A stretch of 64,000 nucleotides of DNA from Demequina sp. NBRC 110056. Lineage in GTDB: Bacteria > Actinomycetota > Actinomycetes > Actinomycetales > Demequinaceae. The notes under the pieces were generated by a model. It was not told the DNA's origin. It did not search any database and was given only the letters and a program-made list of their open reading frames with translations. The DNA lies in assembly GCF_002090155.1 (NCBI RefSeq), contig NZ_BBRM01000002.1, forward strand, positions 310,001 to 374,000. The letters are read 5' to 3'. Below are positions 19,594-27,724 of this stretch, in pieces (the first letter of the stretch is position 1; each line of letters opens with the position of its first letter). Position numbers and translations under genes: made by a program.

Positions 19594-20688
19594 ATGTCAT
19601 CGCACCCCCCGTCGGACCTCCTCGGCAGCGCCGAGTTCCGCGGGCTGAGCGCGAGCGGCGTGGAGGAGCACATCGACGCCCGGCGCGACGGGCACCGGCT
19701 CGCCGAAGGCGGGTTCTGGGTGGTGGTCGGCGACTTTGATGGGCGCGTCGACGCGTGGCGGATGGCGGAGGTCACGGCGACGCCGGCGGCGCCCCGGGCG
19801 AGTGGCCGGCCATGGGTGGGACCGCAGCCGTCGGCATGGACCTCCTCGATGTCGAGAGGCGAGTACCTCGCTGGGGTGGAGGCCATCAGGGCCGACATCC
19901 GCGATGGCGAGGTCTACCAGGTGAACCTCTGCCGCGTGCTCAGCGCGCCGTTGGTGGCGGAGGGGCCCGGGCCGGATGCCGTGGCCCTGAGCGAGCGGCT
20001 CGCGATCGGCAACCCGGCGCGCTACGCCTCGCGGATCGTGATCCCGGCCGGCGCGGGCGGCGCGCAGGCCCCGGGCACGTGGATCGTGTCGGCGTCGCCC
20101 GAGCTCTACCTCGAAGTCGATGACGGCGCGGTGACCTCCAGCCCCATCAAGGGAACGGCCGCACCCGGCGTGGCGATGCTCGACAAGGACCTCGCCGAGA
20201 ACGTCATGATCACCGACCTCGTGCGCAACGATCTCTCCCATGTGGCAGACCCCGGCACGGTGGCCGTACCTGAGCTGCTGGGCGAGCACGCCCACCCGGG
20301 GCTGACCCATCTGCAGTCGACGGTGACGGTACGTCTGGGCGCCGATCACCGGTGGACGGCCGCTATGTGGCCGGCGCTGTTCGACGGGACCTTTCCGCCG
20401 GGCTCGGTGTCCGGCGCCCCCAAGTCCGCTGCGCTGAGGATCATCGCCCACGAGGAGGCCGCACAACGCGGCCCGTACTGCGGCGCCATCGGGTGGATCG
20501 ACGCCGACGCGCGCCGAGCCGAGCTCGCCGTGGGCATCAGGACGTTCTGGTGGAAGTCGGACACGCTGCACTTCGGGACGGGCGCAGGCATCACCTGGGG
20601 GTCCGTGCCGGAGGGGGAGTGGGAGGAGACCGAACTCAAGGCGAGTCGGTTGATTGCCCTGGCATCCACTGAAATGATGCAGCCATGA
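19594..20688 (+). CDS. pabB: Aminodeoxychorismate synthase component I
   Basis: Chorismate-utilising enzyme, 364 residues, that makes 4-amino-4-deoxychorismate for folate synthesis. The motif SSPIKGTAAPG carries the lysine that distinguishes PabB from anthranilate synthase (alanine there). NVMITDLVRNDLS and PPGSVSGAPKSAAL are the other family signatures. It is shorter than E. coli PabB, with a reduced N-terminal domain. A glutamine amidotransferase (pabA) is not in this window. Its ATGA overlap couples it to pabC. Confidence 0.9.
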   Translation: MSSHPPSDLLGSAEFRGLSASGVEEHIDARRDGHRLAEGGFWVVVGDFDGRVDAWRMAEVTATPAAPRASGRPWVGPQPSAWTSSMSRGEYLAGVEAIRADIRDGEVYQVNLCRVLSAPLVAEGPGPDAVALSERLAIGNPARYASRIVIPAGAGGAQAPGTWIVSASPELYLEVDDGAVTSSPIKGTAAPGVAMLDKDLAENVMITDLVRNDLSHVADPGTVAVPELLGEHAHPGLTHLQSTVTVRLGADHRWTAAMWPALFDGTFPPGSVSGAPKSAALRIIAHEEAAQRGPYCGAIGWIDADARRAELAVGIRTFWWKSDTLHFGTGAGITWGSVPEGEWEETELKASRLIALASTEMMQP

Positions 20689-21557
20689 ATCCGATCGTCT
20701 GGGCTGGGGGGACGTTGCGGGAGCCGGGGGAACCGGTGGTCGCGGCGACAGACCATGGCTTCACCGTGGGTGATGGCGTGTTCGAGACCATCGCTGTCAG
20801 GGACGGCACGCCCTTCGCGCTCAGCCGCCACCTCGCGCGGCTCGCGTACTCCGCCGACCGCATCGGGCTCGCCGCGCCTGACGGCGCCGCTGTGCGCGAT
20901 GGCGTCGCTGCGGTGCTCGAGGCCGGTGGTGGCGCGGTGACTCGCGTGCGCGTCACGCTGACGTCGGGCGACGGGCCGATGGGCTCGGCGCGCGGGGAGG
21001 GGCCCCGGACGCTCGTGGTCACGGGCGTGGACGCCCCGAAGCCTCGGGGGTGTCGCGCCGTGCGAGCCCCGTGGAAGCGCAACGAGCGATCTGCCCTCGC
21101 AGGCGTCAAGTCGACCTCGTACGCGGAGAACGCCGTCATGGTCGAGTTCGCCCGGTCGAAGGGCGCGGACGAGGCGATCCTCGCCAACACCTACGGCAAC
21201 CTGTGCGAGGGGACCGCGACCAACGTGTTCGTCGAACGAGGCGGTGAGGTGCTGACGCCTCCGCTCGCGTCGGGCTGCCTCGCCGGCATCACGCGAGGGC
21301 TCGCCCTCGAGTGGGGTGTGCGAGCCGCGATCCCCATGCGCGTCGCGGCTCCGGGAGAGCTCCCCATGAGCGTCCTCGACGAGATCATCGCCGGTGAGGC
21401 GCACCTTGCGGTGTCCTCCTCGACCCGTGGGGTGCAGCACGTGTCGAACCTCGACGGGCACGACCTCGCGGCCGGGCAGCTGCTGCGCAAGGTCAGCGCG
21501 GCCTACGAGCTCGCAGCCGAGCGCAACCCGGATCCCGCGGTGCCGAGCCGCCGCTGA
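20685..21557 (+). CDS. pabC: Aminodeoxychorismate lyase / class IV aminotransferase
   Basis: PLP enzyme of fold type IV, 290 residues, expected to split 4-amino-4-deoxychorismate into p-aminobenzoate and pyruvate. The catalytic lysine is in LAGVKSTSYAENAV. The cofactor-binding ANTYGNLCEGTATNVF and DHGFTVGDGVFETI are typical. Coupling to pabB by a 4-base overlap supports the lyase assignment over branched-chain or D-amino acid aminotransferase. Confidence 0.88.
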   Translation: MNPIVWAGGTLREPGEPVVAATDHGFTVGDGVFETIAVRDGTPFALSRHLARLAYSADRIGLAAPDGAAVRDGVAAVLEAGGGAVTRVRVTLTSGDGPMGSARGEGPRTLVVTGVDAPKPRGCRAVRAPWKRNERSALAGVKSTSYAENAVMVEFARSKGADEAILANTYGNLCEGTATNVFVERGGEVLTPPLASGCLAGITRGLALEWGVRAAIPMRVAAPGELPMSVLDEIIAGEAHLAVSSSTRGVQHVSNLDGHDLAAGQLLRKVSAAYELAAERNPDPAVPSRR

Positions 21558-21566
21558 CCACGTCGA

Positions 21567-21602
21567 TGAGAGCAGTCTCACGACGCTCTCCTCCCTGTCT
21601 CA
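21567..21602 (+). promoter_or_regulatory. Triple 11-bp direct-repeat operator, copy A
   Basis: TCTCA at 21576, TCTCCT at 21587 and TCTCA at 21598 are spaced exactly 11 bp apart. The first is also the right arm of the dyad TGAGA-GCAG-TCTCA (21567-21580). One-helical-turn direct repeats are typical for OmpR-family response regulators. The array ends 62 nt before the start of the first small exported protein gene. Confidence 0.65.
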
Positions 21603-21664
21603 CCCCGCGCCCCGAGCGTGGTTCCTAGGCGCTCAAGGCGAGCGCCGGAAGGGGAGAGGCAATC

Positions 21665-22147
21665 ATGAACAAGCGCACCATGTGGACCGTGACCGGGGCC
21701 CTCGGCATCATCGCGATCGGCGGCACCGTCGCCCTGGCAGACGCCGGGCGCGACACCGAGAGGACGGCCGGACCGGGCGTCGAGCTCGACGGACGCCCGG
21801 CAACGGACGCGACAGTCGTCAACGTCAGCTCGACGTTCAGCCCGTCCTCGGTGGTCACGCCACCGTCGCCCGTGAGCACGGCGTCGCCCACCACGCCGCA
21901 GTCGCCAGTGAGCCCGCAGTCGCCGGTGAGCGCGAAGTCGCCAGTGAGCCCGCAATCACCCGTGAGTGCGAAGTCGCCAGTGAGCGTCAAGTCGCCGGTG
22001 AGCGCAAAGTCGCCGGTCAGCGCCAAGTCGCCCGCGTCCCCCAAGACGCCGGTGAGCCCCAAGTCGCCCGCGAGCCCGGCATCGCCCGCGAGCGCGCGCT
22101 CCGCAGCGTCCGCAGCATCGGCGCCCTCGGCTGGCTCCGCGGACTGA
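21665..22147 (+). CDS. Exported SPVS-repeat low-complexity protein, paralog 1
   Basis: 160 residues, function not recognised. The N-terminus MNKRTMWTVTGALGIIAIGG is a signal peptide or membrane anchor, with a plausible cleavage after ALA-DA. A short conserved part follows (GPGVELDG, then NVSSTFSPSSVVT). The C-terminal half is built from a six-residue repeat SPVSxK/Q, copied about ten times (18-bp repeats in DNA), decaying to SPAS/SAAS. It has no cysteine and no known domain. AAGGGGAGAGG precedes the ATG. The triple-repeat operator upstream and the nearby two-component genes suggest induced expression. The first about 30 codons are nearly identical to paralog 2, indicating recent duplication or conversion. 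Confidence 0.72.
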   Translation: MNKRTMWTVTGALGIIAIGGTVALADAGRDTERTAGPGVELDGRPATDATVVNVSSTFSPSSVVTPPSPVSTASPTTPQSPVSPQSPVSAKSPVSPQSPVSAKSPVSVKSPVSAKSPVSAKSPASPKTPVSPKSPASPASPASARSAASAASAPSAGSAD

Positions 22148-22226
22148 CACCAGCGCCTCGACGGCCGTCTCGCCAGCACGCGAGGCGGCCGTCCTGCGTC
22201 GCGGAGACGACCCCGTGCCCCTGCAT

Positions 22227-22262
22227 GAGAGCACTCTCATGCGGTTCTCCTGTTCGCCTCAC
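22227..22262 (+). promoter_or_regulatory. Triple 11-bp direct-repeat operator, copy B
   Basis: TCTCA at 22236, TCTCCT at 22247 and CCTCA at 22258, again in exact 11-bp steps. The first site is half of the dyad TGAGAG-CA-CTCTCA (22227-22240). It ends 64 nt before the ATG of paralog 2. Confidence 0.65.
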
Positions 22263-22326
22263 AGAAGGCCAGGAGAGTAGTCATCAGTTCCCGCCACAGC
22301 ACCTCTCAAAGGATGGAAGACAGACC

Positions 22327-22839
22327 ATGAACAAGCGCACCATGTGGACCGTGACCGGAGCCCTCGGCATCATCGCCATCGGCGGCACCGTCGCGCTCGC
22401 CGACACCGGCACCGCCACGAACCGCAACGCTGGCCCCGGGGTCGAGCTCGACCAGGCGACCTCGCCCGCCGCGACGCAGGAGGCGATCGTGAAGGTCAGC
22501 TCGACCTTCACCCCCTCGTCCGTGGTCACCGCGGTGACGCCGGTCAGCGCGAAGACCGTGGTCTCCGTGAAGACGGTCCTCTCGGTCCAGTCGGCGGCGG
22601 CTCCCGCGACGTCGACGACGGCGAAGGAGACGCCCAACAAGTCGACCGAGTCCAAGGCGACCACGCCGGCGAAGACCTCGAAGCCCGCCGCGCCCGTCTA
22701 CTCGGCGCAGTCGCCGGTGAGCATCAAGTCCCCGGTGACGCCCAAGTCGCCGGTCAGCCCCAAGTCGCCCGTGACGCCCAAGTCGCCCGTGAGCCCCAAG
22801 TCGCCGGTCTCCGCGCCGTCCGTTCGCTCCGCAGGCTGA
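22327..22839 (+). CDS. Exported SPVS-repeat low-complexity protein, paralog 2
   Basis: 170 residues. It has the same N-terminal anchor as paralog 1 (MNKRTMWTVTGALGIIAIGG) followed by GPGVELD and KVSSTFTPSSVVTAV, so the first about 80 residues are conserved between the two. The middle is Thr/Ala/Lys-rich and the end repeats SPVSPK/SPVTPK. The lysine-rich, proline-spaced tail could bind anionic wall polymers (inference only). I do not recognise a family. It carries its own copy of the triple operator. Confidence 0.72.
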   Translation: MNKRTMWTVTGALGIIAIGGTVALADTGTATNRNAGPGVELDQATSPAATQEAIVKVSSTFTPSSVVTAVTPVSAKTVVSVKTVLSVQSAAAPATSTTAKETPNKSTESKATTPAKTSKPAAPVYSAQSPVSIKSPVTPKSPVSPKSPVTPKSPVSPKSPVSAPSVRSAG

Positions 22840-22909
22840 GCTCGCGCCGTACCGCTCGCGCCGCCTCGCCTCACGGTGGGGCGGCCGCGGCATCTCTGAG
22901 GGCCACGAG

Positions 22910-22937
22910 TCTCATCGGGGTCTCCTCGAACTCTCAT
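22910..22937 (+). promoter_or_regulatory. Triple 11-bp direct-repeat operator, copy C
   Basis: TCTCAT at 22910, TCTCCT at 22921 and TCTCAT at 22932 in exact 11-bp steps. The flanking bases differ from copies A and B, so the repeats are conserved beyond the surrounding sequence. It ends 76 nt before the ATG of paralog 3. Confidence 0.65.
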
Positions 22938-23013
22938 GCGCGGTGGTGAGACTGGCGCGAAGGGATCGAGGCCGCGCCAGCGGCGTCGTCGACAGCAAGG
23001 TCAGGAGCGAGGC

Positions 23014-23487
23014 ATGGATCGCAACGGCTGGTGGACCGCCACGGGCGCGCTGGGGATCGTCGGCGTGGGCGCCGTCGTCGCCTTCACCGCGGCGAGCGAC
23101 GCCGAGGCAGACCTCGGCCCGAGCATCGAGATCGACGCCGACCTGAATGGCGTCGGCGGCGCAGGCGATGCGAACGTGGTCGACCCAGGCGCGGCGGTGT
23201 CGCCGGTCGCCATCAGCGTCGTGACCGCGGTCAGCGCTGTGAGCGCACCGCAGCCGAGCGCCGTGCAGCCGAAGGTGAGCGTCGTGTCCGCCGCCACGCC
23301 GCCCTCCGTCGCCTCGGCGCCTGGTGCCGGCGGGCAACAGCAGCCCGCGGCACCGCGCGCGCCAGCCGCGAGCGCCCCTTCGGCTGCGAGCGCACCCGCC
23401 GCTCCGCCGGCGGCACCGCTGAGCGTCGCGTCTCCGGTGAGCGCCGTCAGTCAGGCAAGCCCTGCATCGGCTGCATCGGCGGACTGA
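23014..23487 (+). CDS. Exported Ala/Pro/Ser-rich protein, paralog 3
   Basis: 157 residues and the most diverged of the three. It keeps the N-terminal plan MDRNGWWTATGALGIVGVG, then GPSIEIDADLN in place of GPGVELD, and a tail rich in Ala, Pro, Ser and Val but without the SPVSxK periodicity. A GQQQP stretch lies in the middle. AGGAGCGAGGC precedes ATG 23014; a longer in-frame start at 22936 would put the operator into the coding region. It lies tail-to-tail with the response regulator gene. Confidence 0.68.
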   Translation: MDRNGWWTATGALGIVGVGAVVAFTAASDAEADLGPSIEIDADLNGVGGAGDANVVDPGAAVSPVAISVVTAVSAVSAPQPSAVQPKVSVVSAATPPSVASAPGAGGQQQPAAPRAPAASAPSAASAPAAPPAAPLSVASPVSAVSQASPASAASAD

Positions 23488-23542
23488 CGCCACACCGGGG
23501 AGACGCAGCGCAACAGTCAGCAGGCGTCGAGGTGCGTGCGGC

Positions 23543-24232
23543 TCAAGCTTCCGCTCCCGGGAGCCTCGGCGCCTCGGGCACCAGGCGATAGCCGACGCCT
23601 CGCACGGTCTGGATGCGGCCCGCGCCGATCTTGGCGCGCAGGTAGCGCACGTACACGTCGACCACATTCGAACCGGGATCGAAGTCGTAGCCCCAGACCT
23701 GAGAGAGCAGCTGCTCGCGCGTCAGCGCCTGACGGGGGTGGCGCATGAGCGTCTCCGCGAGCGCGAACTCGCGCGCCGAGAGCTCGACCTCCTTGCCGTC
23801 CACGGTCATACGGTGGCCGTGCAGGTCGAGCGAGAGCGGTCCCTGCTCGATGATCGTCGGAGTGCCCGAGTCGTCCGCCTTGAGGCGCAGGCGGACGCGT
23901 GCGAGGAGCTCGTCGAACCCGAAGGGCTTCGCCATGTAGTCGTCGGCCCCACCCTCGAGCCCCGCGACGGTGTCGTCGAGCGACCGGCGTGCGGTGAGGA
24001 TGATGACGGGAACGCCCACACCCGAGCCGCGCAAGCGGGCGAGCAACTCCATGCCGTCCTCGTCCGGGAGCCCCAGGTCCAGGATGATGAGGTCGGGCTG
24101 AGCGACGATGGCCGCGTCGAAGCCGTCGCGGGCCGTCGCGGCCGTGAGGGTCGCATAGCCCGCCGCCTTCAGGCCCTTCGAGACGAACGATGCGATGCGC
24201 TCCTCGTCCTCGACGATCAGGATCTGGGTCAC
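23543..24232 (-). CDS. OmpR/PhoB-family response regulator
   Basis: 229 residues. The receiver domain begins TQILIVEDEERIASF with the phospho-acceptor Asp52 in IILDLGLPDEDG and the conserved lysine in DDYMAKPFG. The C-terminal winged helix reads LSAREFALAETLMRHP and ends VDVYVRYLRAKIGAG then IQTVRGVGYRLV. Such proteins bind direct repeats with 11-bp spacing, which matches the three arrays upstream of the neighbouring paralogs. GTG 24232 has AGGAGG 6 nt upstream and overlaps the kinase stop (GTGA). Confidence 0.93.
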   Translation of the reverse strand: MTQILIVEDEERIASFVSKGLKAAGYATLTAATARDGFDAAIVAQPDLIILDLGLPDEDGMELLARLRGSGVGVPVIILTARRSLDDTVAGLEGGADDYMAKPFGFDELLARVRLRLKADDSGTPTIIEQGPLSLDLHGHRMTVDGKEVELSAREFALAETLMRHPRQALTREQLLSQVWGYDFDPGSNVVDVYVRYLRAKIGAGRIQTVRGVGYRLVPEAPRLPGAEA

Positions 24233-25755
24233 GGTGCCTCCTGGGGGTGGTCCTGGTCGACGGGATGCGTCGGCGGAAGATGTGCGGGGAAGTCGACGGT
24301 GAAGGTCGCGCCCTCGCCAAGCGTCGAGGAGACTGCGACGTCTCCTCCATGGGCCTGGGCGATCGCGCGCACGATGGTCAGTCCGAGGCCGGAGCCGGGA
24401 ACCGTATTCTGTCCAGCGCGCTCGAAGCGCTCGAAGATGCGCTCGTGGTCCGCCTCGGGAACGCCGGGTCCGGCGTCGGTGACCCAGATCCGGGCGCGGC
24501 CAGCCGAGATTGCGGAGCCGAGCGAGATCCGGGTCCCGGGTTGCGTGAACTTCACCGCGTTCGCGACCAGCTGGAGCCAGGCTTGGGTGAGTCGTTCTCG
24601 ATCGATGTCGGCGCTGCCCGTCGCGCGCTCGTCGAGCTCCCACTCTCGGTGGCCCAGCGCGACGGCCTTGTCGAAGACGTCGTCGGTGAGCGTGCCGAGG
24701 TCGAGCTCGTCGCGGCGCACGAAGTCCGGGCGCTCGACGGCAGCCAGCGTCGACAGGTCCGACACGACCCGATTCATGCGCGCGACCTCATCGAGGACGA
24801 GGGCGCGGACCTCGCGCGCATCCGCGGGATCGTCGGCGTCCATCAGCTCGAGGTGGCCGCGCACGATGGTGAGCGGCGTGCGCAGCTCGTGGCTGACGTC
24901 GCCGACGAGGCGCGACTGGGAGTCGAATGCGATCTCGATCCGGTCAAGCATCTCGTTGACGGACGAGGTCATGTTCGCGAGGTCGTCGCTCCCGGTGACC
25001 GGGATGCGCTCGGCGAGGTCCTCTCGGCCGATGCGCCGCGCGGTGTCGGCCAGGACGCGCACGGGCCGCAGCAGGCGCCCCGAGACCACCCATCCGACGA
25101 CCGCCACGACGAGGAGTGCCGCCGCGCCGACCCAGGCATAGATGACGAACACCTCGTTGAACTCGGCGCGCTCAGCGTCGACGTCGTAGGCCATGACGAG
25201 CGATGCGACGGAGTCGAAGGCAGGCGCAGCATCGTCCGGCCCCTCCGCGAGAGACCCATCGGGCGCCGTGCGCACCGGGACGATGGCCACGCGGTAGGTG
25301 GTGACGTCGGTCGTGATCGTGACGAACTGCGCCTCTTCGGCCGTGACGTAGGGCTCGAGCTGCGCGATGAGGTCAGGGTCGTCCTCGAGCGGCAGGGGAG
25401 CGCCGCGCGAGGTGTAGCGGATCTCGCCGCCCACCACGCCAAGGACGCCCTCGTTGCGCGACGGGATGATGCGCTCCATCGCCGTGCGCACGAGATCCTC
25501 GGGGGAGGTGAACGGCTCGCCCGTCTCAGGGTCGATGCCCACGGTCGCCAGCACCCGAAACTCCTCGGCCGATGCGGCGAGGTCGTCGTCGATCCGTGCG
25601 TCGACCCGCAGGCTCTGCAGCTGCGCGGCTACCCAGCCGGAGACGATCAGCGCGAGGCCGGTGAGCGCGATCACGGCCGCGAGGATGGCGGTACGTACCG
25701 TCGGGCGGCGCATGAGGCGCGGGCGTCGTCCCTGCTTGACGTCGGCCTCGCTCAT
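24229..25755 (-). CDS. Sensor histidine kinase with periplasmic-type sensor domain
   Basis: 508 residues. Membrane helix 1 is about residues 20-45 (TAILAAVIALTGLALIVSG). An extracytoplasmic sensor of about 150 residues follows, then helix 2 (YAWVGAAALLVVAVVGWVV), HAMP, and the HisKA box DVSHELRTPLTIVRGH with His289. The ATPase domain shows NAVKFTQPGT, DAGPGVPEADHERIFERFER and GSGLGLTIVRAIA. It is the first gene of the operon. ATG 25755 is preferred over ATG 25791, which has no ribosome site. The signal sensed is unknown; adjacency to three exported-protein genes suggests an envelope cue. Confidence 0.92.
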   Translation of the reverse strand: MSEADVKQGRRPRLMRRPTVRTAILAAVIALTGLALIVSGWVAAQLQSLRVDARIDDDLAASAEEFRVLATVGIDPETGEPFTSPEDLVRTAMERIIPSRNEGVLGVVGGEIRYTSRGAPLPLEDDPDLIAQLEPYVTAEEAQFVTITTDVTTYRVAIVPVRTAPDGSLAEGPDDAAPAFDSVASLVMAYDVDAERAEFNEVFVIYAWVGAAALLVVAVVGWVVSGRLLRPVRVLADTARRIGREDLAERIPVTGSDDLANMTSSVNEMLDRIEIAFDSQSRLVGDVSHELRTPLTIVRGHLELMDADDPADAREVRALVLDEVARMNRVVSDLSTLAAVERPDFVRRDELDLGTLTDDVFDKAVALGHREWELDERATGSADIDRERLTQAWLQLVANAVKFTQPGTRISLGSAISAGRARIWVTDAGPGVPEADHERIFERFERAGQNTVPGSGLGLTIVRAIAQAHGGDVAVSSTLGEGATFTVDFPAHLPPTHPVDQDHPQEAP

Positions 25756-25864
25756 GGCGCCAGTCTTCCACCTGGCGAGACTCGCGCACATGAGACTTCT
25801 GTCATGATTCGCGACCGAGTGGTCACGGAACGTCCGCCGGAGGCGCTACTATGGACACCGCTCA

Positions 25865-25936
25865 GGGCGATTGGCGTAGTGGTAGCGCGCTTCCTTCACA
25901 CGGAAGAGGTCACTGGTTCGATCCCAGTATCGCCCA
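25865..25936 (+). tRNA. tRNA-Val(CAC)
   Basis: A 72-nt cloverleaf with acceptor GGGCGAT/ATCGCCC and anticodon loop TTCACAC, giving CAC. It is nearly identical to the Val(GAC) genes at 18168 and 19229 apart from the anticodon loop and the D-loop. It is a single gene followed by its own terminator. Confidence 0.95.
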
Positions 25937-25945
25937 CCCGAGTGC

Positions 25946-25971
25946 GAGGCCCCAGGTTCCCCTGGGGCCTC
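25946..25971 (+). terminator. Terminator of tRNA-Val(CAC)
   Basis: A perfect 11-bp inverted repeat GAGGCCCCAGG, loop TTCC, CCTGGGGCCTC, followed by CTCCATTTCT. Confidence 0.8.
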
Positions 25972-26048
25972 CTCCATTTCTGAGGGCCACTGCGCATGCC
26001 TCGGCGCGCCCCGCAGGGGTGTGGCCCGCGAAGCGAGGGACTGCGCAC

Positions 26049-26054
26049 TAGGGT
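26049..26054 (+). promoter_or_regulatory. -10 box of a probable leaderless promoter
   Basis: TAGGGT ends 8 nt before ATG 26063 of the TylF-like gene, with no convincing Shine-Dalgarno. Confidence 0.4.
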
Positions 26055-26062
26055 CGGGTCTC

Positions 26063-26806
26063 ATGAGCGCGGGACACTCGCCCACGGCCTTCGTGCGGCG
26101 CGCACGCGAGGCGCCGCGGCAGGCGGCGGCGTTCGCCCGGCTGAGCCCCGTCGCGCGTGCGATGCTCCGGGAGCGGCTGACGTACCTCTCGCCGGTCAAG
26201 CTCCGGCGCCTCGAGGAGGCCGTGCGTGAGGTCGACGCCGCCGGCGTCCCGGGCGCGATCGCCGAGTTCGGGGTGGCGCTGGGCGGCGTCTCGATCGCGC
26301 TCGCGTCGGCCTCGCCCGAGCGCGCGCTGCACGGCTTCGACGTGTTCGGCATGATCCCGGCGCCGACGGAGCGCGACGGCGAGCACGCGCAGCAGCGCTT
26401 CGAGGTGATCGAGAGCGGCCACAGCCGCGGCATCAGGGGTGGGGAGTACTACGGCTACATGGACGACGTGCTCGGCGCGGTGCGCGCCTCGTTCGCCCGC
26501 CATGGCGTCGACGCCGACGGCGGCCGCGTGAGCCTCCATCAAGGGCTCTTCGAGGAGACGTGGCCGCGCCTCGCGGACGAGATCGGCCCCCTCGCCCTGG
26601 TGCACGTGGACTGCGACTGGCACGACCCCGTGGCCTTCGTGCTGGAGGCGGTCGCTCCGCACGTCAGCCCCGCCGGCGTGATCGTCGTGGACGACTACGT
26701 GACCTACGAGGGGGCCCGCGACGCCACCGACGCGTTCATGGCTGCCCACCCGGAGTTCGAGCGCCGCCACCTTGACGAGAGCCTGTCCCTGCGACGACAC
26801 CCCTGA
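26063..26806 (+). CDS. TylF/MycF-like class I SAM methyltransferase
   Basis: 247 residues resembling the macrocin-O-methyltransferase (TylF) family. The SAM-binding strand is IAEFGVALGGVSIALAS. The metal-binding acidic motif is VHVDCDWHDPVAFVLEAV, followed by GVIVVDDYVTYEGARDATDA. The family methylates sugars or other small molecules, but no natural-product cluster surrounds this gene, so the substrate is unknown. It sits alone between a tRNA and a convergent ZIP transporter gene. Confidence 0.75.
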   Translation: MSAGHSPTAFVRRAREAPRQAAAFARLSPVARAMLRERLTYLSPVKLRRLEEAVREVDAAGVPGAIAEFGVALGGVSIALASASPERALHGFDVFGMIPAPTERDGEHAQQRFEVIESGHSRGIRGGEYYGYMDDVLGAVRASFARHGVDADGGRVSLHQGLFEETWPRLADEIGPLALVHVDCDWHDPVAFVLEAVAPHVSPAGVIVVDDYVTYEGARDATDAFMAAHPEFERRHLDESLSLRRHP

Positions 26807-26826
26807 CGGCGTTCGAGCCAGGCGGC

Positions 26827-27528
26827 TCAGGAGCCCCCGAGCGTGAGGCAGAATCCGAGCACGGTCGCCGCTCCCGCGAGGTCCTTGGCCCTCTCGTACG
26901 CGAACGGGATGAGCGAGTCGGTGAGCATGGCGAGCAGCCCGCCGGCCGCGATGGCCGCCATCCACGCGCCGGTGGCCGTGCCCGTCCACGAGGTGACCAG
27001 ATATCCCAAGCCCGCGGCCGCGCCGCATGCGAGCACGACGAGCGACCAGAGCCACGCGAGCCTCCCGACGCGCCACCCGGCGCGGGCGAGATCCGCCGAC
27101 GGCGCGATCGCCTGGGGGATGTTCGAGACCCACACGGCGGCCACGAATGCGGCACCCACGGGGTTGCCTGCGGCGATCTGGATCCCGAGGATCACCGACT
27201 CCGGGACGCCGTCCACGACGGAGCCGACGACGATGCCCATCGCCTTGCCCTCGCCCTTGTCCCCGAACCGGCGTTCGACCAGGCGGTCGCCGACGAGGAA
27301 GATCACGACGCCGGCGGCCATCCCGAGCATGAGCTCGACGTTGCTCAGCGCATCGGCCTCCGGGACGAGGTCGAAGGCGATCGCGGCCGTCAGCGCTCCG
27401 GCTCCGAAGCCTGCCGCGAGACCGATGAAGCGCCGTGAGAACCGCACCCAGCACACCAGCACGCCGGCGATGATGAGCGAGGACTGGGCGAGGATGCCCA
27501 CTGCGAAGGCGCCGAGCACCCCGTCCAT
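26827..27528 (-). CDS. ZIP-family metal permease
   Basis: 233-residue integral membrane protein with about seven or eight hydrophobic helices. The helix containing FGAGALTAAIAFDLVPEAD carries the family histidine-poor first motif, and SVVDGVPESVILGIQIAAG is the ZIP transmembrane IV/V signature (usually HNxPEG; here DGVPES). The missing histidine may mean altered metal choice. Zinc uptake is the usual ZIP role. AAGGGGGGA lies upstream of ATG 27528. Confidence 0.75.
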   Translation of the reverse strand: MDGVLGAFAVGILAQSSLIIAGVLVCWVRFSRRFIGLAAGFGAGALTAAIAFDLVPEADALSNVELMLGMAAGVVIFLVGDRLVERRFGDKGEGKAMGIVVGSVVDGVPESVILGIQIAAGNPVGAAFVAAVWVSNIPQAIAPSADLARAGWRVGRLAWLWSLVVLACGAAAGLGYLVTSWTGTATGAWMAAIAAGGLLAMLTDSLIPFAYERAKDLAGAATVLGFCLTLGGS

Positions 27529-27685
27529 GCGTCCCCCCTTGCCCGAGCGCGACCGCGGTGGCTCGTGCGAGCCAACGCCCCGTCTCGCCCATTGTGGCGC
27601 TCGCCCCGCGCGACCGCTAGGGCTCCGTCGTGACGCCGGGGCCGGGAGCAGCCGCGCCGCGCGTCGGTGACGCGCGCGGCGCGAG

Positions 27686-27705
27686 GTGCACGCGCATCGG
27701 CGCTC
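27686..27705 (+). repeat. Dispersed intergenic repeat, copy 1
   Basis: The core CACGCGCATCGGCGCTC (27689-27705) recurs at 50176 and, inverted, at 56125-56141, always in spacers. The 20-nt stretch starting with GTG here matches the 56 kb copy. Confidence 0.6.
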
Positions 27706-27724
27706 TACGTGGTGTGATGGCCTC

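Noticed and set aside
21625..22179. Antisense frame reading LTGDFALTGD repeats opposite paralog 1
   Set aside because: The regular peptide is a by-product of the 18-bp coding repeats; the forward strand has start, ribosome site and operator.
21870..22830. CRISPR-like array
   Set aside because: Repeats are contiguous 18-bp coding units without spacers, in frame with a gene.
25776..25807. Autoregulatory copy of the triple 11-bp operator before the kinase operon
   Set aside because: Single TCTCAT and TCTCG elements exist, but spacings are 12 and 15 bp rather than 11, so the match is not convincing.
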